The translations under genes and the position numbers were made by a program. A stretch of 64,000 nucleotides of DNA, taken from Succinatimonas hippei (GTDB lineage Bacteria; Pseudomonadota; Gammaproteobacteria; Enterobacterales; Succinivibrionaceae). The stretch's first letter is position 1. The number at the start of each line of letters is the position of its first letter. The stretch covers positions 1-64,000 of the forward strand of contig SFGV01000002.1 of assembly GCA_004557545.1 (NCBI GenBank), in the 5' to 3' direction. This document shows positions 33,321-42,132 of this stretch, piece by piece. Under the pieces are notes generated by a model that was not told the DNA's origin, ran no database searches, and worked only from the letters and a program-made list of their open reading frames with translations.

Positions 33321-33782
33321 ATGAGAATGTTTACAAAGGTACTGGCTTTTTCCGGAGCGCTTTTGCTGCTCTCAGGTTGTCAGGCTTTATCGAGCACCTC
33401 CTTCACAAGAGATCTTGCCTATACCGACACCGGAGTGCACCGTCCTGACGAGTTCCCGATCCTGCACGCTACTGGCTACGCGGTTATTTCAAGACAGCCG
33501 GGCAGAACCGAGGCTGAAAGGGAGATCATGGCCATGCGCGCCTCCAAGGTTGACGCCTATCGTGAGCTTACGGAACAGGTAAACGGGCTTTATCTTAAGG
33601 CTACAACCACGGTATCAGGTAATACCGCCCAGGCGCGTGACAGCGTGCGCTCGGAGGTTGAGGGGTACGTCCATGGAGCGAGGGTGATAAGACAGTATCC
33701 GGTCGGCGATACCTACGCGACCGAGCTTGAGCTTGACACCAAGATAATCTACGACCTTTACGACATCAGGGGGGCATTATGA
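33321..33782 (+). CDS. flgP: FlgP (LPP20-family) flagellar lipoprotein
   Basis: A 153-residue outer-membrane lipoprotein with lipobox LSGC (Cys20). The LPP20/FlgP domain includes ATGYAVISRQPG, MRASKVDAYRELTEQVNG and GYVHGARVI. It forms basal disks or rings under the outer membrane in related genera. GGGGAGG precedes the ATG, 12 bases after flgO; the stop overlaps the flgN start (ATGA). Confidence 0.92.
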   Translation: MRMFTKVLAFSGALLLLSGCQALSSTSFTRDLAYTDTGVHRPDEFPILHATGYAVISRQPGRTEAEREIMAMRASKVDAYRELTEQVNGLYLKATTTVSGNTAQARDSVRSEVEGYVHGARVIRQYPVGDTYATELELDTKIIYDLYDIRGAL

Positions 33783-34243
33783 CTAACACCCAGCAGTTTT
33801 TTCAGAGCGCGGTAAAGGCAAAGCCGGTCACACTGTGTCTTAAGGAGCAGGAGGATCTGTTAGCAGAGCTTGAGGAGCTTCTCAATCAGGAGCATCTGGC
33901 GTTAAGACACCGCGACATGGATATGCTAAACGCCATCTCAGCGCGCAAATCATCGCTTATGGTATCGCTTCAGGGCAATGATCAGCGCATACGCTTAAAC
34001 CCTCAGGCCGGGCTTTTGAAGACCATATACAAGGGCAGGGTTGACGCCATCAAGGCAGCTCTGGTGCGCTGCAAGAGACAGAACAGCGTCAATGGCAGAC
34101 TGATAAACCTCAATCTCAACTCTACCATGCGTCTGTCGGCGGTGCTTATGAGCGCCCGTGACCGGAGCACCATGAACCTTACCTATACCGACAAAGGCCG
34201 TACCCGCGCGAGCGGTCCCGTGAGACTTTCGATTGAGGCTTAA
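33779..34243 (+). CDS. flgN: Hook-filament junction chaperone FlgN
   Basis: A 154-residue helical chaperone for FlgK and FlgL export. FlgN-type features are the early LLAELEELLNQEHLAL helix, ISARKSSLM, and the C-terminal NLTYTDKGRTR tail. The start overlaps the flgP stop by four bases. The usual neighbour flgM is not next: a two-gene insertion separates them. Confidence 0.85.
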   Translation: MTNTQQFFQSAVKAKPVTLCLKEQEDLLAELEELLNQEHLALRHRDMDMLNAISARKSSLMVSLQGNDQRIRLNPQAGLLKTIYKGRVDAIKAALVRCKRQNSVNGRLINLNLNSTMRLSAVLMSARDRSTMNLTYTDKGRTRASGPVRLSIEA

Positions 34244-34345
34244 AGCTTAACATATTGAATATAAAGAGTTATTAACAAAGCGCAAAAAACCGGCGACATC
34301 GATTTCCGCTCTTTTGTACGATGCGTGCTGTCAAAGGAGGACAGC

Positions 34346-34717
34346 ATGCGTTTTATAAACAGTGTGCTCCTGTGCGGTCAGGTGAGCTCATCTGACAGCA
34401 TCAGGAGCTTCTCTACAACCAGAGGCAGAATTCTCTGCTTTGATCTCATGACTAAAAAACATGGCGGCACTGGCGGCTTTGAGTATCACCATGTGGTGGC
34501 GCGCGATGGCAGTGGAGGAGATCTCGCGACCAGAAGCCTGAGGATAGTGACACCAGGCAGAGAGATCAGGGTCAGCGGCAGACTTAGTTACCGTCTCAGA
34601 ATGGGAACAGGACTTGGCGAGGTCAGGGTGACCGAGATCGACGCTCTGAGCATATGTCCGGTGATGATGATTGATGAGAATAGCGCGGAGGATCACAATG
34701 CCCAGCGTTTCTCTTGA
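34346..34717 (+). CDS. SSB-like OB-fold protein
   Basis: A 123-residue protein whose layout resembles single-stranded-DNA-binding proteins or PriB. An N-terminal strand FINSVLLCGQVS corresponds to the N-x-V-x-L-x-G-x-V start of SSB, followed by FDLMTKK, YHHVVARDG, REIRVSGRLSYR and VRVTEIDALS. There is no acidic DDDIPF-type tail, so it is unlikely to replace housekeeping SSB. AAAGGAGG lies five bases before ATG 34346. It overlaps the following ATPase gene by 20 bases and sits inside a flagellar cluster. Confidence 0.65.
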   Translation: MRFINSVLLCGQVSSSDSIRSFSTTRGRILCFDLMTKKHGGTGGFEYHHVVARDGSGGDLATRSLRIVTPGREIRVSGRLSYRLRMGTGLGEVRVTEIDALSICPVMMIDENSAEDHNAQRFS

Positions 34718-35771
34718 CCGCATATTCAAATCAGACCGGCTTTGTGTCAAATCGCTGGATATTCCGGGAAGACAGGATCCGGGCCGGATCCCGGCTATTG
34801 ACCTGCATTACGTGTTTCCGCTGCCGCTTTTAAACCAGATCCTGCTGTACCTGTCATGTCCGCTCCATGACTGCCTTTACATCTCAGGACCTTCAGGCTG
34901 TGGCAAGACCACTATGGTTTTGCAGGTAGCCGCGAGGCTTGGATGGGGAGTGGAGCAGCTTACATTGTGCGGTAAAAGCGAGAGCTCTGATCTGATAGGG
35001 CACGCCGCACTCAGAAGGGGCGAGCTCGTGTACGAGTATGGTCCGCTGGTTCGGGCAATGCTCAACGGGGAGATCCTTATTTTAAACGAGGTGGATCTGA
35101 TGCACCCATCGGATCTTTCATCCTTAAACGATGTGCTCGAAGGCAAGCCGCTTGTGATCACGCAAAACTGCGGCGAGGTGATAAAGCCCTCACCGGGCTT
35201 TCGCGTAATTGCCACCGCCAACACCAGAGGCATGGGGGATCCCATGGGGTATTACAGCGGAGCGCGCGTGCTCAATCAGGCTTTTCTGGATCGCTTCCGT
35301 TTTGTCGAGCTTACTTACCCTGACGAGCAGACAGAAAAAGCAATAGTGGGAGCGTCATGTCCTGATCTTGATGAGGAAACCGTGGCTAACCTGGTAAGAC
35401 TCGGAGCGGAGTTAAGACGCGCGGGATCCGATACTACCAGGTCCCAGCTTTCAGCTCCATTCTCAACCCGCGCTCTTTTGCGTATCGCCTCTTTAAAACA
35501 GGTTTGTCCGCAGCTTCCAATTCACAGGGTTATTGAGACGGGGTATTCGCTAAGACTGCCTGAAACCGAGCGCGAGTATGTATCAAGGCTATGCTCTGAC
35601 ATCTTCGGAAACGAGGTTCAGAGCTCCTCAGGAGCCATGGGCAAAAGCGCCAGAAGGCGCGATACGGAGGAAGAAAATCCTGACGGGCAGGAGAAATGCG
35701 CCGGATCGGATAAAAGCGGTGATGAGGAGCAGTCAGCGGAAAGCGGAGAGGAGAAAACCGAAGCTGAATGA
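34698..35771 (+). CDS. CobS/MoxR-type AAA+ ATPase
   Basis: A 357-residue AAA_5-type ATPase. Walker A GPSGCGKT (64-71); Walker B ILILNEVD (Asn130-Glu131, where Asp-Glu is usual). The CobS-like blocks SDLIGHAALRRG, NDVLEGKPLVITQNCGEV, RVIATANTRGMGD and LDRFRF follow. The last 45 residues are acidic and disordered. CobS-type ATPases work with a VWA-domain partner, which is absent. GGAGG is six bases before ATG 34698, inside the SSB-like gene. No cobaltochelatase genes are nearby, so a cobalamin role is unlikely. SSB plus CobS-like genes occur together on some integrative elements. Confidence 0.75.
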   Translation: MPSVSLDRIFKSDRLCVKSLDIPGRQDPGRIPAIDLHYVFPLPLLNQILLYLSCPLHDCLYISGPSGCGKTTMVLQVAARLGWGVEQLTLCGKSESSDLIGHAALRRGELVYEYGPLVRAMLNGEILILNEVDLMHPSDLSSLNDVLEGKPLVITQNCGEVIKPSPGFRVIATANTRGMGDPMGYYSGARVLNQAFLDRFRFVELTYPDEQTEKAIVGASCPDLDEETVANLVRLGAELRRAGSDTTRSQLSAPFSTRALLRIASLKQVCPQLPIHRVIETGYSLRLPETEREYVSRLCSDIFGNEVQSSSGAMGKSARRRDTEEENPDGQEKCAGSDKSGDEEQSAESGEEKTEAE

Positions 35772-35813
35772 GAACCGACAGGGCAGGTCATCATTAACTC
35801 CCATGCAGCGCGG

Positions 35814-35843
35814 CAGAGCGTTTTTCAAAAACGCTCTGTTTTT
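35814..35843 (+). terminator. Terminator of the SSB-like/ATPase pair
   Basis: CAGAGCGTTTTT (35814-35825) pairs with AAAAACGCTCTG (35827-35838) followed by five T. Confidence 0.85.
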
Positions 35844-35850
35844 GACAGCG

Positions 35851-35898
35851 TAAAAACAAGAATGGCTGTAGCGGCTCCTGCCCCGCTGCAGCCATTCT
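35851..35898 (-). terminator. Terminator of flgM
   Basis: On the minus strand a 16-base-pair stem with one mismatch (35898-35883 against 35874-35859) is followed by TTGTTTTTA. Confidence 0.85.
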
Positions 35899-35916
35899 GA
35901 ATTGATATTGAGTATG

Positions 35917-36291
35917 TCAGCCGAAGATTGAGTTCAGCTCATCCTCAGAGTCGATCATCCTTGAGGCGATCGATTCGTAATTGATCTTGTAGCTGCCGTC
36001 TTTTATCGCGGCTTTAAGCTTTTCAACCTTGCCCTGATCCACGCCATCGGAGCTTCTGGCTTTCTCGCTGGCCCTGCTCAGGGATTTTGCCGAGTCGGTA
36101 AGTACCACGGCATCAGCTCTTGAGGTAGCTTCCGGGGTGACAACTGTACCGGTAGACTTGGCATAAGCCGCCGCGCGGGTGTTCTCCGCCGCGACCTTTG
36201 AAGTTGCCGCGCTTTCAGTCTTGGCGTTCGACGCGCGCGTCTGCTGCGTCAGCGTGTTATTTACGCCTCTTCCGAGTGCATCTATTGCCAT
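35917..36291 (-). CDS. flgM: Anti-sigma-28 factor FlgM
   Basis: A 124-residue, largely disordered protein. The C-terminal part carries the FlgM signature: VVLTDSAKSLSRA, then VDQGKVEKLKAAIKDGSYKINYESIASRM and a DELNSIF ending. It binds FliA in the cytoplasm and is exported through the hook once assembly is complete. It is longer than the enteric protein (97) through a Thr/Ala-rich N-terminal half. It is monocistronic, with flgA upstream on the same strand 223 bases away. Neither fliA nor a clear sigma-28 box was found. Confidence 0.9.
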   Translation of the reverse strand: MAIDALGRGVNNTLTQQTRASNAKTESAATSKVAAENTRAAAYAKSTGTVVTPEATSRADAVVLTDSAKSLSRASEKARSSDGVDQGKVEKLKAAIKDGSYKINYESIASRMIDSEDELNSIFG

Positions 36292-36514
36292 AATGGCCCC
36301 CAGGAGTACTCTCCAATTCTTCCGCCCTTATATTTTAAATGTTTCTGGACGGTATTTCGTTCTGTTCATCTTTATTAACGTACAGATCGAAAAATTTTTT
36401 AGTACTTTTTCGCGGATTTTTTAACTTTTTTGCCAGTTGCCGCGAAAACGTATAAAGCTGAATAATTCAGTGTGTACAGGATATCGGACATAATCGGGAT
36501 ATCTTAAAAAAAAT

Positions 36515-37225
36515 TCAGAGCCGTACTCTTACAGTCCCTGCCGCGGTTACGGTAGCGGTAATAACCTTTTTGGATTTTGAGTTGCGCACCTGCACCTGAT
36601 CGTTAAGATTTCCATCAGAAAGAGCCTCGCCAGAGGCCTTGAGCGACAGATTTGAGGTCACCGCCTCAATGTTTACCGGATCGCCCCTGCAGACCATGCA
36701 GAAATCGCCTTTTTTAATCTGATCCCCTTCTTTTATGTCGCGCTTGAGTTTAACGCCCGTGAGCTCATCGGGGTTATTTACCGCGCTCTGCGAGTTGGTG
36801 TTTTCATCAACGAAACCTTCTTTGAGCATATCGGGGCTTATAACCGTAGAGCGCGGCAGGTTTGCCGCCGCCGTAACCGACGTCACCAGCCTTCTTACCG
36901 TGACCGGGACATACACGGTGTATCCTGAGCCGGGCTTTGAGCAGGTGATCTTAACCTGCGAGGATCTGGTAATTCTGCTGCCCTGAAGCTCTGCCGTAAG
37001 ATAGCCCTCGCATTTGCCGCCGTAGTCACGCCTTTCATCAAGTTTCGCGGCCTCAACCTCTATCTTTGAGAGGGAGTCAGTGTTTTTGGGAAACTGCGCC
37101 AGCACGTACTGTTCGGCGACAGTACGTAAAAATTCGGCCTCGGCGCGGGTCGCCTGAGCGCTGCTGCTGATAAAGAAAGTCAGCGTGAATGCCGATATAG
37201 CGGTTAACAAGGATGTTCTTTTCAA
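36515..37225 (-). CDS. flgA: Flagellar P-ring chaperone FlgA
   Basis: A 236-residue periplasmic protein with a Sec signal (about 1-25, ending AQA). The C-terminal half is the SAF/ChapFlgA domain: LPRSTVISPDML, LKRDIKEGDQIKKGDF and the final VQVRNSKSKKVITATV block. It assists P-ring assembly. Cysteine pairs are present (GGKCEGY...ITCSKPG and CMVCRG). It is divergent from cheV, as in Vibrio-type clusters. A short hairpin AGAG/CTCT with eight T overlaps the stop codon and may terminate the transcript. Confidence 0.92.
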   Translation of the reverse strand: MKRTSLLTAISAFTLTFFISSSAQATRAEAEFLRTVAEQYVLAQFPKNTDSLSKIEVEAAKLDERRDYGGKCEGYLTAELQGSRITRSSQVKITCSKPGSGYTVYVPVTVRRLVTSVTAAANLPRSTVISPDMLKEGFVDENTNSQSAVNNPDELTGVKLKRDIKEGDQIKKGDFCMVCRGDPVNIEAVTSNLSLKASGEALSDGNLNDQVQVRNSKSKKVITATVTAAGTVRVRL

Positions 37226-37338
37226 AAGACACCTCTTTTAAGTCCGACTTCTGCCTTTACAGAAAAGTTTAGCACAGGGCAGAATAACGCTTTTTGAAAA
37301 AAGTTAGTGATCTGACAAGTGTATTTGCTGATTTTTCT

Positions 37339-37352
37339 GGTCTTGTTGTCGC
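37339..37352 (+). promoter_or_regulatory. Weak sigma-54-type element ahead of cheV
   Basis: TGGTCTTGTTGTCGCT has GG at 37339-37340 and GC at 37351-37352, ten bases apart, but the -24 block beyond TGG and the first -12 bases deviate. It is plausible only because of the flagellar context. Confidence 0.3.
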
Positions 37353-37425
37353 TTTATGCCGTATGATCAGACTAAAAAACAATAACAAGGCTATTTGCCA
37401 TTGTGCGTGATTTCGGAGAACAGCT

Positions 37426-38412
37426 ATGAATGGTGTAATGGACTCGGTCAACGAGCTTACAGAAATTGTCGGCCAGAACCGCATGGAGCTTTTGCTTTTC
37501 AGGCTCTCCGGTCTGGAACAGCGATACGGCATCAATGTATTTAAAGTGCGTGAGGTTTTGCCATGCCCGCATCTGACCATCATGCCCAAACTGCAGAGAT
37601 TTGTAATAGGCGTGGCTCATATCCGCGGCCAGACGGTTTCGGTGATCGATCTCGCGATGGCGATAGGTGGAAAACCCACAAAGAATATTGAAAAGTCTTT
37701 CATCATCATCGCTGAATACAACCGCTCTACCCAGGCATTCCTGGTCTCATCGGTAGAGCGCATCATCAACATGAACTGGAACAAGATCCTGCCGCCGCCA
37801 AAGGGGGCTGGCCACAGCAATTACATGACCGCGGTGACGGAGATAGACAACGAGCTTGTCGAGATCCTCGACGTCGAGAAGATCCTCGAGGAGATCTCTC
37901 CTGCCAGCACCAAATTCTCCAATTCGGTTACCGATGACGAATCGTTTGCTGAAAGGTGCCGCAAGAACCATACCACCATACTTATAGCAGATGATTCGCT
38001 GGTCGCGAGAAAACAGGTTAAATCATCGCTCCAGCAGTTGGGCATTGAGTGCATCGAGTGTACCGACGGTCTGAAAGCGCTTAACAAGCTGCGCGAGATA
38101 GCAAAGGAAAGCGGCGATGTCTGCTCGAAGATAAAGCTGGTCATCTCGGACGTTGAGATGCCTGAGATGGATGGCTATACCCTATGCGCCAACATCAGAA
38201 AGGATCCCGCTCTGGACAGGCTGTACATCATCCTGCATACATCGCTGTCGGGTGTTTTCAAGATCAGCATGGTCAGCAAGGCCGGCGCCAATGATTTCAT
38301 CCCCAAGTTCAACCCCGACGAGCTGGCAACCGCTGTCAAGAAGGGGATTAATCTGGTTGAATCAGGCGAGGACGGAAACGACCTGCTGGCCAAAGCGAAC
38401 GAAAAAAAATAA
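37426..38412 (+). CDS. cheV: Chemotaxis coupling protein CheV
   Basis: A 328-residue fusion of a CheW-like coupling domain (about 20-170; INVFKVREVL, IRGQTVSVIDL) and a receiver domain (about 187-315) with acceptor Asp242 in VISDVEMPEMDG. It links chemoreceptors to CheA and adapts through phosphorylation. GGAG precedes the ATG. It is followed by cheR 53 bases on, the conserved cheV-cheR pair that usually precedes the flgB operon; that operon is not in the window. Confidence 0.95.
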   Translation: MNGVMDSVNELTEIVGQNRMELLLFRLSGLEQRYGINVFKVREVLPCPHLTIMPKLQRFVIGVAHIRGQTVSVIDLAMAIGGKPTKNIEKSFIIIAEYNRSTQAFLVSSVERIINMNWNKILPPPKGAGHSNYMTAVTEIDNELVEILDVEKILEEISPASTKFSNSVTDDESFAERCRKNHTTILIADDSLVARKQVKSSLQQLGIECIECTDGLKALNKLREIAKESGDVCSKIKLVISDVEMPEMDGYTLCANIRKDPALDRLYIILHTSLSGVFKISMVSKAGANDFIPKFNPDELATAVKKGINLVESGEDGNDLLAKANEKK

Positions 38413-38465
38413 AAATAATAATGTAAAATCGCCGCAAGCTTGAGAGCGCGACAGGAAGGATACCG

Positions 38466-39848
38466 ATGTTTTTCTCCTTTTTCAGACGAAAAGATGATGA
38501 GGACGATGACGATTTTTACTCTCGCCCTGATCCTAAAGATAAGTCTAACCAGCCTGGGGAAGGTGATCGTATAAGCCGTCTTGGCAGTACCAGTGTCGGC
38601 AGAATTGACCGTAACAGGCGCGCTCTGTCAGGTAAAGACAGTGACACAAATCCCTTAAGCTCCCGCCTTGCTGCCACGCGGCCCGGGGCCGAATCCCAAA
38701 AGGATCTGAGCTCATCGACCGAGCGCCTTAAGCGCCGTTATGAGGAATACGAGCGCGATCGCAAGGCGTTGGGAGAGTCAGCTGGCGGAAGCTCAGTAAG
38801 ACCATTGGGTAATACTTCCGGATCCGCTCACTATGCCGCCTCAAAACCTGATGTTAAATCTTCATCATCGCTGACGCTTGACCGCGCGGCGCTTGAGAAA
38901 AGGCTCAATTCCATCGGCAGGCCGACCGCGCAGATCAATGAGTCGGTAGGTCATGGCTTCATCTCGCGCAATCCTGACGTGGTGCCATCTCCAAACCGCG
39001 CCAGAGCGCCCATAGGCGGTGGCAACGTCTCTGACATGCAGTATCACCGCTTCGCCACGTATCTGCAGGAGAAAAGCGGGATTGTGCTTGGGGAGAATAA
39101 GCAGTATCTGGTCAACTCGCGTTTAAGCTCGCTGCTTGAAACCTTCAGGATCTCAAGCATCGATGATCTGCTTACAAGGTGTATGGAAGGCCGGGATGAC
39201 GAGCTTACCGAAGCGGTAATTAACGCCATGACCACCAACGAGACGCTGTGGTTTCGCGACACTTACCCCTACCTCGCGCTCTCAAACATCATCCTGCCAG
39301 AGCTTGCCATGAGCGGCAAGACTCCGGTGAGGATCTGGTCCTCGGCCTGCTCGTCAGGTCAGGAGCCTTATTCAATTGCGATCACCGTGCTTGAGATGAT
39401 GGGCAGGATGGTGCACATTGATCCGACTCAGGTTCAGATAATCGCGACGGATCTTTCAACAGCGATGCTCCAGCGTTGCCGCGCCGGATATTACGACGCG
39501 CACGCGCTCTCGCGCGGGCTTTCGGCAGAGCGCAGGGCCAAATTCTTCAGGCCTACGCATAACCCGGCGCTCATGCAGATAGATCCAAGGGTAAAGAGGA
39601 TGGTCGAGTTCCGTCAGATGAACCTGCTTGGCTCTTACGCGCTGATGGGGCGTTTTGACGTGATCTTCTGCCGCAACGTGCTCATCTATTTCAATAATGA
39701 TGTCAAGGCGTCGATTCTTCGCAAGTTCGCGATGTGTCTGAACAAGGGCGGATATCTGATTTTAGGTATCGAGACACTGGTGGGAGTGGCCGATCAGTTC
39801 GAGATGATGCGCTGTCACCCCGGGATCATCTACAAGAAGATCCGCTGA
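38466..39848 (+). CDS. cheR: Chemotaxis methyltransferase CheR with long N-terminal extension
   Basis: A 460-residue protein. Residues about 189-460 are a full CheR: helical N-domain (YLQEKSGIVLGENKQYLV), then the SAM-binding core with SSACSSGQEPYSIA, IIATDLS, and VIFCRNVLIYF. It methylates receptor glutamates. Residues 1-188 are an acidic then basic, Ser/Arg/Asp-rich extension with no recognisable fold, including a short helical stretch (ERLKRRYEEYERDRKAL). AGGAAGGA five bases before ATG 38466 supports the long start; no good site precedes the Met at 191. Confidence 0.92.
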   Translation: MFFSFFRRKDDEDDDDFYSRPDPKDKSNQPGEGDRISRLGSTSVGRIDRNRRALSGKDSDTNPLSSRLAATRPGAESQKDLSSSTERLKRRYEEYERDRKALGESAGGSSVRPLGNTSGSAHYAASKPDVKSSSSLTLDRAALEKRLNSIGRPTAQINESVGHGFISRNPDVVPSPNRARAPIGGGNVSDMQYHRFATYLQEKSGIVLGENKQYLVNSRLSSLLETFRISSIDDLLTRCMEGRDDELTEAVINAMTTNETLWFRDTYPYLALSNIILPELAMSGKTPVRIWSSACSSGQEPYSIAITVLEMMGRMVHIDPTQVQIIATDLSTAMLQRCRAGYYDAHALSRGLSAERRAKFFRPTHNPALMQIDPRVKRMVEFRQMNLLGSYALMGRFDVIFCRNVLIYFNNDVKASILRKFAMCLNKGGYLILGIETLVGVADQFEMMRCHPGIIYKKIR

Positions 39849-39942
39849 CAGTACCGGCGGCCGGCGTATTTTATGGCGGCTGTCGGAAAATCCTCATTTA
39901 CACGCGCCACAGGCAATCTCACGAAATTTAAGATAGTCCGCT

Positions 39943-40926
39943 TTAAAGCGCAAGCGAGAAAACCATACAGGCGCAGCTGAACACCAGACCGACAAAGCAC
40001 CCGCGGCGGGTGATTTTAAGAGCGGATCTTTCATCAGGCTGCTGCTGTCCGCCTACACGAGGGAAACGCGTCATCTGTTCGCGGTAAACTCTGGGTCCGC
40101 CCATCGATATATTGGCGCATCCGCCAAACAGCCCCAGGATATAACCTGAAACCGAGGCCGGGTAATCAAGCGCTCCGCGCACCGCGCGTTTAAAGCCGCG
40201 CACCGGAGAGAATGAAAGCAAAAGCGTGAGCGTAAGTATTACGCATGGCGCGATGAGAAAAGCCTCGTATATTCTGAGGATCGCAGATCCGAAACTGCTG
40301 TATTCGCCGAATTTGACAGGAAAAGTTCTGACCAGAGTATTTAAAAGCGCCATCGCGGCCGCGCCCTCAAGTCCCAGGATCTCGTACCAGACAATCACAC
40401 CAAGCCACGCTGATGTAATCGACATGGCCGAGTATTCACACGCGGCCTTGGAGATCCCCATGGCAGAAAGATTTTCTGTGTTGCGCTGACAGAAATCAGA
40501 AAGCGCTTTTCTTGCCCGCTCCTTGTCGTTTCTCATGAGCGCGGATTTTGTACGCAGGGCGCAACGGGTGGCGCTCTCAGAGTCGAGAAGAAATGGAAGG
40601 ATCACCAGTGAGAGTATCGAATCAAAACCGGTTATAAGATGCAAAAGCAGAAGCAGGATCCATACTGTGCCAATGATTATGGCGGTCATCATGGCGCCGG
40701 CGAAATAACTCTGTCCTCTGGTGTTTGATGGCAGGTTTACCTTATCTGCCATAGCTCTAAAGATTGGAGAGAGCGCCTGCAATCTGCACGATTGCGGAAT
40801 GGGTAAGGCAAGCTCAAGGATCACGGCGGTAAAAAGCACCGCCGATCGGTGGGAGAAAAATTCGGAAATCATATCAAGCGTACTGCCCCCGCCCAGGACA
40901 GTCGCCATGACAGAGTTAATATCCAT
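39943..40926 (-). CDS. cbiB: CbiB/CobD-family membrane protein
   Basis: A 327-residue inner-membrane protein with about five hydrophobic segments resembling adenosylcobinamide-phosphate synthase (CbiB) in its gammaproteobacterial form that lies next to mtnN. It has LVILPFLLDSESATR and AALALLNT-like AMALLNTLVRTFP segments. It overlaps the mtnN stop (TGATG), so it is translationally coupled. No other cobalamin genes are in the window, and the protein is divergent; an AmpE-like role cannot be excluded. Confidence 0.7.
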   Translation of the reverse strand: MDINSVMATVLGGGSTLDMISEFFSHRSAVLFTAVILELALPIPQSCRLQALSPIFRAMADKVNLPSNTRGQSYFAGAMMTAIIIGTVWILLLLLHLITGFDSILSLVILPFLLDSESATRCALRTKSALMRNDKERARKALSDFCQRNTENLSAMGISKAACEYSAMSITSAWLGVIVWYEILGLEGAAAMALLNTLVRTFPVKFGEYSSFGSAILRIYEAFLIAPCVILTLTLLLSFSPVRGFKRAVRGALDYPASVSGYILGLFGGCANISMGGPRVYREQMTRFPRVGGQQQPDERSALKITRRGCFVGLVFSCACMVFSLAL

Positions 40927-41624
40927 CACAAAAGCGCGGTCAGAGCCAGAACCAGCTGTTCGCTCTGGGCCGCGGCCTTGGGCATGAACTCATCGTAGTT
41001 TACGGTGTTCCCCTCGCTGGCCTCATCTGATACGGCTCTTATGATGAGAAAAGGCACATGCAGATCCGTGCAGATCTGGGCAATGGCGGCCCCTTCCATT
41101 TCAGCGACCATGGCGTCCGGAAAGGAGGCGCGTATGGCCTCTCTCTTTTCACGGGTGTTGATGAACTGATCTCCTGAGACCACCAGCCCCTGATGGATAC
41201 TTCCTTTGAAACCTAAAAGGTTTCCTGCGGCGATTTCCGCCTTGGCCATCAGTTCGGGATCCGAGTTGAAGAATCTCTCGTGACCTGCCATTTGACCAAT
41301 CTGATAGCCAAACGCTGTCAAATCCGCGTCATGGTAGGCAGCTTTGGTTGAGAAAACCGTATCTCCGATACGCAGTTTGGGACTTATGGCTCCGGCGCAG
41401 CCGGTGTTGATAACTCTCTGCGCTCCTGCCTGACATATAAGCAGCGCGGTTACGGCCCCTGAGGCCACCTTGCCAATGCCGCACTGAACGATCACCGCCT
41501 CGTGATCCTGTAAAAGCCCGTGGTGAAATTCAATTCCGCCTATATTCTGGATATGGTGGTCTTTGAGCTTTGCGGTCAGATCCCTGACCTCTGGCTCCAT
41601 TGCGCCAATGATGCCGGTAATCAT
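40926..41624 (-). CDS. mtnN: 5'-methylthioadenosine/S-adenosylhomocysteine nucleosidase
   Basis: A 232-residue enzyme, the same length as the enteric one, that cleaves MTA and SAH to adenine and thioribose derivatives, recycling products of SAM use and yielding the AI-2 precursor route. Catalytic residues are in place: Glu12 (GAMEPEV), Glu177 (VAEMEG) and Asp200 (VSDEA). No clear Shine-Dalgarno precedes ATG 41624 in an A/T-rich leader. It is first in an mtnN-cbiB operon. Confidence 0.95.
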   Translation of the reverse strand: MITGIIGAMEPEVRDLTAKLKDHHIQNIGGIEFHHGLLQDHEAVIVQCGIGKVASGAVTALLICQAGAQRVINTGCAGAISPKLRIGDTVFSTKAAYHDADLTAFGYQIGQMAGHERFFNSDPELMAKAEIAAGNLLGFKGSIHQGLVVSGDQFINTREKREAIRASFPDAMVAEMEGAAIAQICTDLHVPFLIIRAVSDEASEGNTVNYDEFMPKAAAQSEQLVLALTALL

Positions 41625-41672
41625 GATGATATTGATAATTTATAAATAAAATTGCCTGAAGTTCTGTGCGCA

Positions 41673-41681
41673 ATTATATCA
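41673..41681 (-). promoter_or_regulatory. Extended -10 promoter of mtnN
   Basis: On the minus strand TGATATAAT is a perfect extended -10 (TGnTATAAT) about 50 bases before mtnN. No good -35 was seen, which extended -10 promoters tolerate. Confidence 0.55.
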
Positions 41682-42132
41682 GGACACTCAGAGAGCGACC
41701 GGCTTGTGAGATTCTAATTCTCAAGTCTCAGGTTCTGGACTTGACGTCTCTTCAGACGAACATCTTAATTTGCCGACAGCTCCTGATTTTCAGTTTATAG
41801 AAAACAGTTTAAGCCTTAAGAATTATACGAGTAGTAATAATATATTGTTCTTGAAGATATGTTCAGCCATGGAAGTATGGAAATTCACGGGCAAACAAAT
41901 ATGGTGACTAATGCACAGTTTTACGCAAAAAACGCGAAATAATTTGCGTGCGCTCTCAAATCCGTCAGAACCATCGTGGAAAGGCTGTATTGCAGGTTTC
42001 ATAATCATCTTCAGATGACAAGAAAAAAGAAGCAACGGGTCTGCAATGCCCGCTTGCGAGCCTGAACGGTTATGAGCTGGGTACGGCCGTTCTTCACGAA
42101 CAATATGGCAGGAATTTCCGGGAGTGGCAGAT
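41682..42132 (+). other. 451-base spacer between mtnN and glgC
   Basis: No gene recognised. TTGACG (41741-41746) and TTAATT (41765-41770), 18 bases apart, form a possible glgC promoter, with a CGTCT/AGACG hairpin between. This would give a leader of about 350 bases. The region is A/T-richer than its neighbours. Nothing else is supported. Confidence 0.4.

Noticed and set aside
34698..35771. Cobaltochelatase subunit CobS
   Set aside because: There is no CobN or CobT, the context is non-cobalamin and the Walker B is variant; only fold-level similarity is claimed.
42073..42131. A GTG start for glgC at 42124
   Set aside because: GGGAG would be too close; the ATG at 42133 is well spaced and gives the normal N-terminus.
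41860..42132. GGA motifs in the glgC leader as CsrA sites
   Set aside because: About five GGA in this stretch is not more than expected by chance, and only the ones at the ribosome-binding site could matter.
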